Positions 33,752 through 43,078 are shown, counted from the first letter of the stretch. The stretch is 64,000 bases of DNA from Acetomicrobium hydrogeniformans (GCA_016841745.1 JAENYO010000011.1:1-64000); one strand, 5' to 3'. Numbers and translations are program-made. Notes: generated from the sequence alone by a model not told the origin.

Positions 33752-34930
33752 ATGGATGCGCTTACAGCGTTTGTTATTATTGCAGCAGTTTTTGCAGTTG
33801 GTGATTTTGTTGCCTGCAAGACAAAAGCAATATGTTCCATGATTTTTGTTTCAGGGCTTGTTTTTCTTGTAGGGTTCTGGTATTTCATCCCGAAAACTCT
33901 TTTTGCTGATTCCCAGTTGATCCAGGTAGGGATACTTTCCATCCCCATCCTCCTCGTTTACATGGGGACCCTGATGAAACTCAAGGACCTTAAGGATGAA
34001 TGGAAGACGGTCCTCATTGCCTTTGGAGCTGTTGTTGCAGTGGGAATTTCCATGCTTTTTGTAGCCAGCCCCATTATTGGAAAGCAGTTTGCAGTAGCAG
34101 GTGCGGGTCCCATCTCCGGCGGAGTTGTGGCCACCTTCATGGTCAATGAAGTTGCCACCGCAAAGGGACTTGATGAAGTGGCAGTGTTCGCGACACTCCT
34201 GCTGGTCCTTCAGACCTTTGTGGGTCTGCCCATTGCTTCCATATGTCTTGCGAAGGAAGGGAAAAAACTTCATAGCCAGTTCAAGGCTGGAGAAGTCCTC
34301 ATGGCTGATCCCTCGAAGGACGGGGCAGAACCCGACAAACCTACATGGAAGATCTTCCCGGCTACCCCGAAGCAGCTTCAGACACCATTTATTCTTATTA
34401 TGAAAACTGCCCTTATCGGATTGCTTGCCTTCAAGGCCGCTGCCCTGACGGGCGGTGTTGTGAATAAATACATTCTCTGTCTTGTTTTCGGTATGCTTTT
34501 CTATGAGACAGGTTTCCTTGAACATAAGATCATGGATAAGGCCAATGCAACAGGTTTCCTTCTTTTCCCGCTTATGGTGATAATCTTCCTGAATCTTCCC
34601 AAGGCAACCCCCGATATGGTGGCCAAACTAATAACGCCCATAGTCATAGCCTTTGCAGTTTCAGTTGTTGGAATAGCAATATTTACATTTGTCCTGGGCA
34701 AGTTCTGTAAATACTCCTGGAATCTTTCCCTTGCAATAGGGGTTACATGTATGTTCGGATTTCCCGGCACCTTCATAGTGGCCCAGGAAGTCTGCCAGGC
34801 TGTTTCAGATACACCTGAGGAGAAGGAATTCCTTTTGAGCCGACTTCTTCCCAAGATGCTTGTTGCCGGATTTACCACAGTTACCATAGCATCTGTGGTC
34901 TTGGCAGGTGTCCTGGTCAAGTACATCTAG
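33752..34930 (+). CDS. DUF3100 family membrane protein (putative transporter)
   Basis: 392 residues from ATG 33752, 7 bases after GGAGGG. About ten hydrophobic helices in two halves with a hydrophilic loop at about 170-200, and a repeated Gly-rich helix (GPISGGVVATFMVNEVA; MFGFPGTFIVAQEV) as in secondary carriers. I recognise it as DUF3100-like; the family often neighbours amidohydrolases and M20 peptidases, as here. It probably imports the substrate of the two hydrolases that follow. Expressed from the attenuator-controlled promoter at 33413. Confidence 0.72.
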   Translation: MDALTAFVIIAAVFAVGDFVACKTKAICSMIFVSGLVFLVGFWYFIPKTLFADSQLIQVGILSIPILLVYMGTLMKLKDLKDEWKTVLIAFGAVVAVGISMLFVASPIIGKQFAVAGAGPISGGVVATFMVNEVATAKGLDEVAVFATLLLVLQTFVGLPIASICLAKEGKKLHSQFKAGEVLMADPSKDGAEPDKPTWKIFPATPKQLQTPFILIMKTALIGLLAFKAAALTGGVVNKYILCLVFGMLFYETGFLEHKIMDKANATGFLLFPLMVIIFLNLPKATPDMVAKLITPIVIAFAVSVVGIAIFTFVLGKFCKYSWNLSLAIGVTCMFGFPGTFIVAQEVCQAVSDTPEEKEFLLSRLLPKMLVAGFTTVTIASVVLAGVLVKYI

Positions 34931-34956
34931 ACATGACCCGAAAGGAAGATCCGAAT

Positions 34957-36150
34957 ATGTCAGGAAGAATCCTTTTCAAGGGAGCCACACTAATCGATGG
35001 AACCGGTAAGGAACCTGTCGAAAACGCGTTTCTCCTTGTGGAGGAAGACAGAATAGCGGCCACAGGCATATCTGCAGAGAATCTGGTTGGGGAATATGAT
35101 GAAGTAAGGGACCTTTCCGGAAAATACCTTATGCCGGGAATGATGAACTGCCATACCCATGTTGTAATGGAACCCGTTGCTGATATGCAGTCTTTTGCCA
35201 GGAATCAGACTTCCGTTACACATGCTGTAAGGGGTGTAGCTAATCTTCAGAAACTTCTGAGATCCGGCACAACGTTTATCAGGGATATGGGCTCACCCTT
35301 CGCAGTTGACCTTGGTCTGAAAAAGTGTATGAAAGAAGGTGTTTTCAAGGGGCCTGACATGTTCTGTTCCGGAAAAATGATAACCATGACCGGCGGACAT
35401 GGCTGGATGTTCGGCAGGGAGGCCGATGGCCCCGATGATGTTAGAAAAGCAGCCAGGGAACAGCTTCGCGCCGGTGCGGATGTTATTAAAATTATGGCTA
35501 CAGGCGGAGTACTGACCCCTGGAGTGGAACCTGGTTCACCCCAGTTTACAGAGGAAGAAATACGGGCAGCGGTGGAGGAGGCTCATAAGGCCGGAAAAAA
35601 GACCGCCACTCATGCCCAGGGAACTACGGGGATCAAGAATGCTATCCGTGCCGGGATCGACTCCATAGAGCATGGATGCATAATGGATGATGAAGCAATT
35701 GAAATGATGCTTGAGAGGGGAACCTGTTTTGTCCCTACTCTCGCTGCTGTTTTCCAGATAATAGATAATGGGGTGGAAGCTGGAATTCCAGAATATGCCG
35801 TTGAAAAATGCACAAGGATCTTTGACCATCATCTTGAAAGTTTCCGCAAGGCCAGACAGGTGGGTGTTAAAATAGCCTGTGGCACAGATGCCAGTACTCC
35901 CTTTAACGGTTTCGACAAGACAGCCCTGGAGCTTGTTCTAATGACCAGGGCCGGGATGGGTAACATGGAGGCCATCGTATCTGCCACCAGGGTAAGTGCA
36001 GAACTCATAGGATGTGACGAAGAATATGGCACCCTTGAGAAGGGAAAGTTTGCCGATTTCCTCATTCTTGATAAGGATCCCCTGGCCGATATAAGTACCC
36101 TTCTGGAAGTAGGATCCGTTTATAAAAAGGGAGAATTGGTCTCCTGCTGA
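34957..36150 (+). CDS. Amidohydrolase family protein (prolidase/imidazolonepropionase-like)
   Basis: 397 residues from ATG 34957 (MSGRILFKGATLIDG), with AAAGGAAG upstream; an in-frame ATG lies at 34933. Metal-site motifs: MMNCHTHVVME, VIKIMATGGVLTPG, ATHAQGTTGIKNAIRAGIDSIEHG and ACGTDASTPF. This is the COG1228 branch, which holds imidazolonepropionases and Xaa-Pro or other amino-acyl amide hydrolases. With the M20 enzyme next to it, cleavage of peptide-like or N-acyl substrates is most likely. Second gene of the leader-controlled operon. Confidence 0.87.
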   Translation: MSGRILFKGATLIDGTGKEPVENAFLLVEEDRIAATGISAENLVGEYDEVRDLSGKYLMPGMMNCHTHVVMEPVADMQSFARNQTSVTHAVRGVANLQKLLRSGTTFIRDMGSPFAVDLGLKKCMKEGVFKGPDMFCSGKMITMTGGHGWMFGREADGPDDVRKAAREQLRAGADVIKIMATGGVLTPGVEPGSPQFTEEEIRAAVEEAHKAGKKTATHAQGTTGIKNAIRAGIDSIEHGCIMDDEAIEMMLERGTCFVPTLAAVFQIIDNGVEAGIPEYAVEKCTRIFDHHLESFRKARQVGVKIACGTDASTPFNGFDKTALELVLMTRAGMGNMEAIVSATRVSAELIGCDEEYGTLEKGKFADFLILDKDPLADISTLLEVGSVYKKGELVSC

Positions 36151-36194
36151 AAATACTTCCGTTAATGGAAATGAAAGGTGGAGATTTTACAGGT

Positions 36195-37388
36195 ATGCTT
36201 AATAGAATAAAGGAACTGGGAGAACAGTTCCACCATGATGTAGTCGATCTTAGAAGGCATTTCCATGCCCACCCTGAGGTTGCCTGGAATGAAGTGGAGA
36301 CAACCAAAAAGGTGGCAGAGGTCCTTAAGGGAATGGGATGTGAAAATATCCGAACCGGTTTTGGCGGTACGGAATGCGGTCTTACTGCCGAGATAAAGGG
36401 GTCCAAACCAGGCCCCTGTGTTGCCCTGAGGGCAGACATGGACGCCCTTCCGATTATGGAAGAAAACGATGTTCCCTACAAGTCAGTTAACGATGGAGCA
36501 ATGCATGCATGCGGACATGATTCCCATACTGCTATGCTTCTGGGTGTTGCCATGGTCCTGAACGAGATAAAGGATGAGCTTCCCGGTAAGGTCCGCCTGA
36601 TCTTCCAGCCGGCAGAGGAACATGGTCTTAATTCAGGGGCTGACAATATGACCCGTGAGGGAGTCCTGGAAGGTGTAGACGTAATATGTGGTCTTCATGT
36701 ATGGTCTCCTTTGAAATCGGGAACCATAGCATACAGGGTGGGTCCAATGATGGCATCCTGTGATGCCTGGGAAGCGGTAATACGGGGCAAAGGCGGTCAT
36801 GGGTCTGCACCTCATATGGCTGTTGATCCCACAATAGCCGCTGCAGATATTATCTCCTCTCTCCAGACAGTTGTGGGAAGGGAAGTCGATCCCATGGAAG
36901 CTGCGGTAATAAGCACCGGAAAGATGGAAGCCGGTTCTGCCTTCAACATCATTCCGGAAAGAGTAAGCCTTCTTGGTACTACCAGGTCCTTTGTTCCTGA
37001 GGTTCAGGATATGGTTGAAAATAGCATAGGCCGTGTGATTCACGGGATATGTCAGGCTTTCCAGTGTACGGCAGAGTACAAGTACACCAGGTATGTTCCT
37101 TCAACTATCAACGACAGGGAAGCAAGTCTTATCGTCAAGGAACTGGGAGAAGAATTATTCGGACCTGAAAAGGTTGAGGAGGCTGTCCTTGTAATGGGAG
37201 CCGAAGACTTCAGCTATTTCCAGCGCAAGATTCCAGGAGCATTCTTCTTCCTGGGGTGCGGCAATCCGGAAAAGGGGACCGATAAACCCCACCATTCGCC
37301 TACTTTTAATGTAGATGAGGATGTCCTCTCCACCGGTGTTGCCATGCTTGCCGGTTTTGCCTGGAAATATATGACCTCAAAAAATTAA
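36195..37388 (+). CDS. M20 family amidohydrolase (N-acyl amino acid/IAA-amino acid type)
   Basis: 397 residues from ATG 36195, with GGTGGAG upstream; in-frame ATGs at 36165 and 36171 lack a site. Metal and catalytic motifs: ALRADMDALPI, HACGHDSHTAMLL, FQPAEEHG, and GAEDFSYF near the end; the dimerisation insert contains GKGGHGSAPH. Family members release amino acids from N-acyl or aminobenzoyl amides. Third gene of the operon, followed by a strong terminator. The Ile/Leu leader suggests that the released amino acid may be branched-chain; this is inference. Confidence 0.9.
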   Translation: MLNRIKELGEQFHHDVVDLRRHFHAHPEVAWNEVETTKKVAEVLKGMGCENIRTGFGGTECGLTAEIKGSKPGPCVALRADMDALPIMEENDVPYKSVNDGAMHACGHDSHTAMLLGVAMVLNEIKDELPGKVRLIFQPAEEHGLNSGADNMTREGVLEGVDVICGLHVWSPLKSGTIAYRVGPMMASCDAWEAVIRGKGGHGSAPHMAVDPTIAAADIISSLQTVVGREVDPMEAAVISTGKMEAGSAFNIIPERVSLLGTTRSFVPEVQDMVENSIGRVIHGICQAFQCTAEYKYTRYVPSTINDREASLIVKELGEELFGPEKVEEAVLVMGAEDFSYFQRKIPGAFFFLGCGNPEKGTDKPHHSPTFNVDEDVLSTGVAMLAGFAWKYMTSKN

Positions 37389-37420
37389 CCTCTTCAAGGA
37401 AAAAGAAAAATAGACATCTT

Positions 37421-37458
37421 AAGGGGGTTCCTTTTCTCATGAAAAGGAACCCCCTTTT
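37421..37458 (+). terminator. Terminator of the DUF3100-amidohydrolase-M20 operon
   Basis: Perfect 16-bp stem AAGGGGGTTCCTTTTC / GAAAAGGAACCCCCTT with loop TCAT, followed by TTAC. Confidence 0.9.
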
Positions 37459-37559
37459 ACTTTATCGTAGTTAGAGTGTCATCTCTCTCCACGAAGGAGA
37501 CTATAATATAAAGAGGTTATTATAGTTAGTCCATTCTGAAAAGAAAGGAAGTAGCCCTT

Positions 37560-38162
37560 TTGAAAGAGAAGGGGAGGTACCTTGAAGAACTGGGAATATC
37601 CATAGGGGAATGTTTCAGATGTTCCATAGCATCATACAGAAAAAGAGTAGTCAAGGGGGAGGGGTCCCTGTCTTCAAAGGTAATGCTGATAGCCCAGGCT
37701 CCTAACCGTCAGGAAATGGTATCGGGAAGGATCTTCACCGGACCTTCCGGAGAAGTGCTGGACAAACTCATTGTTTCGGGAGGTTTTCTGAGAGATGATC
37801 TTTATATAACCAACCTTCTCAAGTGTCCACTGCCTTGCTGCCGGAAACCCCTGAGAGCAGAAATAGAAGCCTGCCTTCCCTTTCTTCGTCGTGAAATAGA
37901 AATCCTCAGACCAAGGGTATTGGTACCTCTGGGACGTTACTCGATAAAAGAAGTCCTCCGTGAATACGGTCACCCTGTCCCGCCAAGGAATAATGAAATA
38001 CCCTTCATCTTCGGTCAAATATTTCGGGGTGGCGGTGTTTTTGTCCTTCCTCTCCCGCACCCTGCTACTGTACTCTATAGACCGTCCTTTTTTGAGCCAG
38101 TCCTTAAGCTTTATGGAGAGACCCTCTCAAAGGTCAGGAAAATCCTGAATTCTCTGGAATAA
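37560..38162 (+). CDS. Uracil-DNA glycosylase, family 4-like
   Basis: 200 residues from a TTG start with AAAGGAAG upstream. The order VMLIAQAPNRQEMVSGRIFTGPSGEVLDKLI, YITNLLKCP and LPHPATVLYRP is that of the UDG superfamily; Cys residues at about 18-21, 100-107 and 125 could hold the 4Fe-4S cluster of family 4. The active-site first motif is QAPNRQE rather than the usual GEAPGxxED, so activity may be atypical. It would excise uracil from DNA. Single gene between two terminators. Confidence 0.8.
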   Translation: MKEKGRYLEELGISIGECFRCSIASYRKRVVKGEGSLSSKVMLIAQAPNRQEMVSGRIFTGPSGEVLDKLIVSGGFLRDDLYITNLLKCPLPCCRKPLRAEIEACLPFLRREIEILRPRVLVPLGRYSIKEVLREYGHPVPPRNNEIPFIFGQIFRGGGVFVLPLPHPATVLYRPSFFEPVLKLYGETLSKVRKILNSLE

Positions 38163-38172
38163 AAAAGGGGAT

Positions 38173-38209
38173 CGGGGCCTGCCGGCCGATTTAAGCAGGC
38201 CCCGGCTTT
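38173..38209 (+). terminator. Terminator between convergent genes
   Basis: CGGGGCCTGC (38173-38182) pairs with GCAGGCCCCG (38195-38204), followed by GCTTTC on the plus strand. It could serve the glycosylase gene and the convergent lyase gene. Confidence 0.7.
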
Positions 38210-38288
38210 CGAGGATATCTCCTCAAAAGTGTTTCTATCAGAAGGGGGTAGTAAGCGGTTATATAAGATCCAGGCTTTTTGACTCTTG

Positions 38289-39209
38289 TCAGCCTACGAT
38301 CTTGTCTTTGCCGTGGTATTTTTCCTCAAGTACATTTTTTGGAAGATATTCTTCTTCCATTTTTCTGATGTTATCGAGGTGAACCACTTCTGTAAAATCC
38401 CTGAATGATATCAATTTGTCCAGATACAGGTCTGAGACTCCATTTTTCCTGATCTCGCTCATTACTTCGTACATTCCCTTTGCAGCCGAATAGAGAGTGG
38501 AAAGGGGAGGCACTATCCATTTATAACCCATTTCCTCTGCTTCCTTTATGGGTATGAGCGGGGTTTTACCTCCTTCGATCAGGTTGAGCATAAGAGGAGT
38601 TCCTTTGAGCTTCAATGCGGCTCTTTCGATCTGTTCCCTTGTTTCCAGAGCTTCTATGAAGATCATATCCACCCCCAGATCCACCGCCTTTACGGCCCGG
38701 TCGAGAGCATCCTGAAATCCGTTGACGGCTATTGCATCTATCCGGTATATGATCACAAAATCAGGGTCAAGTTCTGTCCTTGCGTCCATGGCGGCCCGGA
38801 GTTTGCCTTCCATCTCTTGATAGGGGATCACCTGTTTGCCTTCCATATGGCCACATCTCTTCGGAGCGACCTGGTCCTCCATGAATAGTCCGGCAGCCCC
38901 TGCTGCGATGAATTCCTGTACCGTCCAGTAAGCATTTACAGCGTTTCCGAATCCGTTGTCGGAATCACCGACCACTGGAATATTGACGGACCTTGCTATG
39001 GCCCTGACCTGGGCAGCCATTTCTGTGAGGGTCAGGAGTCCTACATCGGGTTGTCCCAGCATCACTGCCGCTGTGCCGTATCCCGAATGCTGAAGGGCTT
39101 CGAATCCCACCATTTCACATATCCTGGCACTGAGACAGTCATAAACTCCCGGTGCTACGATTGCGCGGGATTCCTTAAGCCTGTTTCTGAGTACAGTTGA
39201 TTTTTTCAT
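38289..39209 (-). CDS. Isocitrate lyase/PEP mutase family lyase 2
   Basis: 306 residues, GGAGG 7 bases upstream. TIM-barrel lyase of the methylisocitrate-lyase type: SGYGTAAVMLGQPDVGLLT, GDSDNGFGNAVN, MEDQVAPKRCGHM with the loop Cys typical of C-C lyases, and a late ..PPLSTLYSAAKGMYEVM. The second metal motif is GDSDNGFG instead of the usual DADTGYG, so it is diverged. Candidates are methylisocitrate, dimethylmalate or related lyases. Last gene of the GntR-linked TRAP operon; presumably splits an acid that the transporter brings in. Confidence 0.88.
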   Translation of the reverse strand: MKKSTVLRNRLKESRAIVAPGVYDCLSARICEMVGFEALQHSGYGTAAVMLGQPDVGLLTLTEMAAQVRAIARSVNIPVVGDSDNGFGNAVNAYWTVQEFIAAGAAGLFMEDQVAPKRCGHMEGKQVIPYQEMEGKLRAAMDARTELDPDFVIIYRIDAIAVNGFQDALDRAVKAVDLGVDMIFIEALETREQIERAALKLKGTPLMLNLIEGGKTPLIPIKEAEEMGYKWIVPPLSTLYSAAKGMYEVMSEIRKNGVSDLYLDKLISFRDFTEVVHLDNIRKMEEEYLPKNVLEEKYHGKDKIVG

Positions 39210-39249
39210 GGCTATTCCTCCAAATCTGTGAGAGATTCCTTCCAGGAGA

Positions 39250-40155
39250 TCAACTATCAGTGTCTATTCCTCTGCCAGTGGAGTAATGGGACTCCATTTC
39301 ACGGATGGCCGGTAAGCCGATAAGCTTGTTGAAATCTTCAAAGGCTATCATGTGATCTATCATGCTTTCTGTAGACCCCGTTTCCTTAAGGGTCTTCATT
39401 ACCTCCGTAACTGCCTTTGCTATTACGTAGGTGGCGGTTACAGGGAATATCACCAGGTCGTATCCGAGCTCTTCCAGTCTGGAAACATTAAGGAAGGGAG
39501 TCCGGCCATGTTCAACCATATTGGCAATGACAGGAACCCTGAAGCTGGCAGTAATAAGTTTCATTTCTTCTTCAGACTCGGGAGATTCGATAAAGATAAT
39601 ATCTGCGCCGGCCTCTTCGTAGGCTTTGCCTCTTTTCAGGGCCTCATCGATGCCGAAGTTGGTCCTGGCATCAGTTCTTGCCATGATCATAAGGTCTTCA
39701 TCCTGCCTGGCATCACAGGCGGCCTTGATCTTTCCAGTCATTTCCTCAAGGGATATGATTTCTCTGCCAAGCATATGTCCGCATTTTTTGGGTGCTACCT
39801 GGTCTTCAAGCTGAAGGCATGCAACGCCCGCTTTCTCATATTCCCTGACTGTCCGTGTCACGTTCACGGCGTTGCCATAACCTGTATCAGCGTCGGCAAT
39901 GACAGGGATATTTACTGCATCTACAAGCCTTGAAGCCCTGGCAGCCATCTCTGTCAGGGTAAGAAGCCCCACATCCGGTTTGCCTAACATGCTGGCAGAA
40001 GTCCCGTAACCGGTCATATACAGAGCATTGAATCCCTCGTTTTCTATTACCCTGGCGGTCAGGCCATCATGTACTCCCGGAGCTACCACTATTTCTTTCC
40101 GGGCAAGAAGTTCCCTCAGCCTGGTCCTGGTGCTTTCTTTTTTCAAAATCCGCAT
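39250..40155 (-). CDS. Isocitrate lyase/PEP mutase family lyase 1
   Basis: 301 residues; the ATG at 40155 touches its AGGAG, and the fourth codon (TTG, 40146) is better spaced, so the start is uncertain. Motifs: YMTGYGTSASMLGKPDVGLLT, ADADTGYGNAVN with the magnesium-binding acids, and LEDQVAPKKCGHM with the catalytic loop Cys. These features mark C-C bond lyases such as methylisocitrate or 2,3-dimethylmalate lyase rather than phosphonate mutases. About half identical by eye to the neighbouring paralogue at 38289. Product acids could feed the butyrate/propionate-type fermentation genes downstream. Confidence 0.9.
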   Translation of the reverse strand: MRILKKESTRTRLRELLARKEIVVAPGVHDGLTARVIENEGFNALYMTGYGTSASMLGKPDVGLLTLTEMAARASRLVDAVNIPVIADADTGYGNAVNVTRTVREYEKAGVACLQLEDQVAPKKCGHMLGREIISLEEMTGKIKAACDARQDEDLMIMARTDARTNFGIDEALKRGKAYEEAGADIIFIESPESEEEMKLITASFRVPVIANMVEHGRTPFLNVSRLEELGYDLVIFPVTATYVIAKAVTEVMKTLKETGSTESMIDHMIAFEDFNKLIGLPAIREMESHYSTGRGIDTDS

Positions 40156-40174
40156 CTCCTTTTTACTTCCGTTA

Positions 40175-41455
40175 CTAATGCATTACCGATGGCAGCCAGA
40201 GACTGATCTGAGGGAAGGCTATGGCCAGTATCAGCATGAATAGCATCAGTATTATAAAGGGCCATACTCCCTGAATGATGTCGGACATGTGGATATCCTT
40301 CCGCAGGCCGTTAATAACGTAGAGGTTCATTCCAACAGGAGGTGTTATCAGGGCCATGGTCATGTTTATGGTGAGTATGATGGCGTACCAGATCGGGTCA
40401 ATATGCAGGGCGAAGAGAATAGGTGTGACCAGGGGCATGGTAAGTAGAATGATGGATACGGTTTCCAGTATCATTCCCAGTATTACCATAAGCAGGTTCA
40501 TGGCAAGGATGAACATCAGGGGCGAAAGGTTATTTTCGATGATCAGCTGGGTCAGCTTCTGCGGGATCATCAGCATGGTCATGACTTTTCCGAAGAGTAT
40601 CGCCGCTGCGATAATGACAGCTATCATGCAGGATGTCCCCACTGATTTAAGGCAGATCTCGGGGAGTTCGGTTATCTTTATGGTTCTGTAAACGACAATG
40701 GTTATGAAAAGGCTGTAGACCAGACCTACCGCTGCTGCTTCGGTGGGAGTGAAAATGCCGCTGTAGATACCGCCGATGATAAGAACTGGAAGGAAAATCC
40801 CCCAGATATTTTTCCGGGTTATTTTCAATCGTTCAGACCAGCTGGTTCTCTCCATGGGCGTGAATCCGCCCCTCTTACTCTTTATTACAGCGTAGACAAC
40901 GAATATTGCGGTAAGAATAAGTCCGGGAATTACTCCAGCTATGAAAAGTTTTCCTACGGATTCTTCAGTTATCGCTCCGTAAAGGATCATGGGAATGCTG
41001 GGCGGAATCAGAATGCCAAGGGTTCCTCCAGCCGCAAGAAGTCCAAGAGTGAACTTTTTGTCATATCCCCTCTCTATCATTGCAGGATAAGCTACCATTC
41101 CTATGGTTGCAGCAGTGGCAGCACCGGAGCCTGTAATTGCAGCGAAGAAAGCGCAGGCAAGGATCGTTGCTATGGCAAGACCCCCGGGAAGATGTCTGAC
41201 CCAGGCGTTCATTACTTCGAAAAGGTCGTCTCCAACCCGTCCGTCCAGAAGGATCTGGCTCATGAGAATGAACAGGGGTATTGCCAGAAGAGTAAAGCTT
41301 TCCATGCCCGAGAACATTGTAGACCCTACTATCTTCGTAGGAAGATCATAAAGAAGGATCAGAACGACAGATGTGGATCCAAGGGAGAAGGCCACGGGGA
41401 GTCCCATGAAAAGGATGATCAGAAGAAGCCCTATAACCATAAGGAAACTCAGCAT
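40175..41455 (-). CDS. dctM: TRAP transporter large permease DctM
   Basis: 426 residues, AAGGTG upstream. About 12 hydrophobic segments; signatures FFAAITGSGAATAATIGMVAYP, GTLGILIPPSIPMILYGA and ALITPPVGMNLYVI. Overlaps the end of dctQ by 7 bases. Channel subunit of the second TRAP set in the window. Confidence 0.95.
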   Translation of the reverse strand: MLSFLMVIGLLLIILFMGLPVAFSLGSTSVVLILLYDLPTKIVGSTMFSGMESFTLLAIPLFILMSQILLDGRVGDDLFEVMNAWVRHLPGGLAIATILACAFFAAITGSGAATAATIGMVAYPAMIERGYDKKFTLGLLAAGGTLGILIPPSIPMILYGAITEESVGKLFIAGVIPGLILTAIFVVYAVIKSKRGGFTPMERTSWSERLKITRKNIWGIFLPVLIIGGIYSGIFTPTEAAAVGLVYSLFITIVVYRTIKITELPEICLKSVGTSCMIAVIIAAAILFGKVMTMLMIPQKLTQLIIENNLSPLMFILAMNLLMVILGMILETVSIILLTMPLVTPILFALHIDPIWYAIILTINMTMALITPPVGMNLYVINGLRKDIHMSDIIQGVWPFIILMLFMLILAIAFPQISLWLPSVMH

Positions 41456-41970
41456 GGCTGTTCACCTTCCTTTTTTTCCTGGTTGCTGAAGATTGAAAAT
41501 TTGGCACTAATAATTATTATGAACTGTAAGGTCAGCAGGCCAAAACCTACAAGAAGGGCAAGCTGAGGGATCCACATCGGTACTCTCAGGGGTGTTGCTG
41601 ACAACTTGTGATACTTAAGTGTAGCTTTAAGCATGTTCCAGCCCTGGACGGTTACGTAGGCTGAAAAAAGCATTCCAAAGATACTTGTAACAAACTCAAG
41701 AAAATTCTGGGTCTTCACTGAGAAACGTATGATAAGTAGATCGATCCTGACATGTTTACCTACCTGCAGGGTATAGGCAGCACCGGCAAGCATGGTCCAG
41801 ATAAAGAGATAAATGGATATTTCCTGGGCCCATATGGTGGGTGAGTTGAAGAAGTACCTTGCTATGACTTCATAAAAAAGGATGATCCCCATGGCCAGGA
41901 TACCCAGTCCGCTGCAGTATCCCAGCAGAAGATTCACCCTTTCTACAAAACTTTTTAAAGATGAGAGCAT
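41449..41970 (-). CDS. dctQ: TRAP transporter small permease DctQ
   Basis: 173 residues with four hydrophobic segments (about 16-36, 50-70, 93-113, 132-155). The motif FYEVIARYFFNSPTIWAQEIS..YLFIWTMLAGAAYTLQVGKHVRIDLL is diagnostic for the small TRAP subunit. A perfect 19-bp stem-loop separates it from dctP. Confidence 0.93.
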   Translation of the reverse strand: MLSSLKSFVERVNLLLGYCSGLGILAMGIILFYEVIARYFFNSPTIWAQEISIYLFIWTMLAGAAYTLQVGKHVRIDLLIIRFSVKTQNFLEFVTSIFGMLFSAYVTVQGWNMLKATLKYHKLSATPLRVPMWIPQLALLVGFGLLTLQFIIIISAKFSIFSNQEKKEGEQPC

Positions 41971-41998
41971 GTCAATTCCCCATTTCAGGTTTTTCTGT

Positions 41999-42040
41999 TT
42001 AAGGAAAGGAGGAGGTTGAAAAACCTCCTCCTTTCCTTAA
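41999..42040 (-). other. Perfect 19-bp stem-loop between dctP and dctQ
   Basis: TTAAGGAAAGGAGGAGGTT (41999-42017) and its exact complement (42022-42040) flank a 4-base loop. No T-run follows on the minus strand. It is placed where an mRNA-stabilising hairpin would keep the binding-protein message more abundant than the permease message. Confidence 0.75.
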
Positions 42041-42082
42041 CGCTAAAAATGTTCTTACTCTGAAAAGTTGTTTTCTTTCAGA

Positions 42083-43078
42083 TTATTCGACAGATACAGC
42101 AAGTTCCATAAGTTTTTTACCGATTTCTCCAGTATTTTCAGCAAAGGCTGCTCTTACGGGTTCAGTAGCCTTCACGAATACGGCCCTTTCCTCGTCGTTG
42201 AGTTCATAGATCTCGAGTCCGTTATCCTTGATGACTCCGTAAGCCTTTTCCTCTGCTGCTGCGATGGATCCGCGGATGGAAGCGGCAGCGTCAGTTCCGG
42301 CCTTGAGAAGGACTTCTTTCTCGTTGTCTTTGAGGGAATCCCACCACTCGAGGTTGGCCTGTACGAAGAACTGGGCTGTGGTGTAGTTGGCAAGGGTCAT
42401 GTATTTCTGTACTTCGAAGATCTTTCTGGATACGGCAGCGGGCATACCTGTGGTAGCTCCGTCAACTGTACCTCTCTGAAGGGCCATGTACATCTCGGAG
42501 GAGCTCATGACTGCGGGAGTTCCTCCGAGGGCCTTGACGGTATCGGCGGTACCCTTGCTGAAGGTCCTTATCTTGAGACCATCAAAGTCTGAAGGTTTGG
42601 AGAGGGGGCGCTTGTTGTTGAAGAACTGGACGAGACCGTAGTCGACCCAGAAAACGACCTTTGCGCCCTTGCTCATGAACTCCTTGTCAAGGAGATCTCC
42701 AGCGCCGCCATTTATGAACTTTTCGGTGGAAGTCAGGTCCTTGAATATGAAGGGCATTTCAAAAACGTCAGCGGCAGATACCATTCCTGACCATTTGTTG
42801 ACCGGCACCAGGGCCAGTTCCACAAGGCCTTCCTGGATGGCTTCAACTATCTCGGTATCCTTGAAAAGCTGGGCTGAGTGGAAAACCTCGACTTTCATCT
42901 CTCCATTGGAGTGCTCGGCCACTTTCTCGGCGAAAACATCCATTCCCTTTGATATGAAGTGGGAGGGGGGGAGCTGGTTAGAAAGTTTCCATGAGGTCAC
43001 AGCTATTGCAGGGAAAGCGCAGAAGGCTACGATCATTGAAGCTACAGTTGCCATTAAAACAAATCTTCCAAGTTTCAT
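42083..43078 (-). CDS. dctP: TRAP transporter solute-binding protein DctP
   Basis: 331 residues from ATG 43078, 7 bases after GGAGGTG. Signal peptide about 1-26 (MKLGRFVLMATVASMIVAFC..). The DctP pattern WKLSNQLPPSHFISKGMDVFAEKV, FHSAQLFKDTEIVEAIQEGLVELALV, DGLKIRTFSKGTADTVKALGG with the ligand-clamping Arg, and VDGATTGMPA is clear. Preceded by the GTCGACAGTCGAC operator. Substrate probably a C4-C7 hydroxy- or dicarboxylate, given the lyases in the same operon. Confidence 0.95.
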   Translation of the reverse strand: MKLGRFVLMATVASMIVAFCAFPAIAVTSWKLSNQLPPSHFISKGMDVFAEKVAEHSNGEMKVEVFHSAQLFKDTEIVEAIQEGLVELALVPVNKWSGMVSAADVFEMPFIFKDLTSTEKFINGGAGDLLDKEFMSKGAKVVFWVDYGLVQFFNNKRPLSKPSDFDGLKIRTFSKGTADTVKALGGTPAVMSSSEMYMALQRGTVDGATTGMPAAVSRKIFEVQKYMTLANYTTAQFFVQANLEWWDSLKDNEKEVLLKAGTDAAASIRGSIAAAEEKAYGVIKDNGLEIYELNDEERAVFVKATEPVRAAFAENTGEIGKKLMELAVSVE

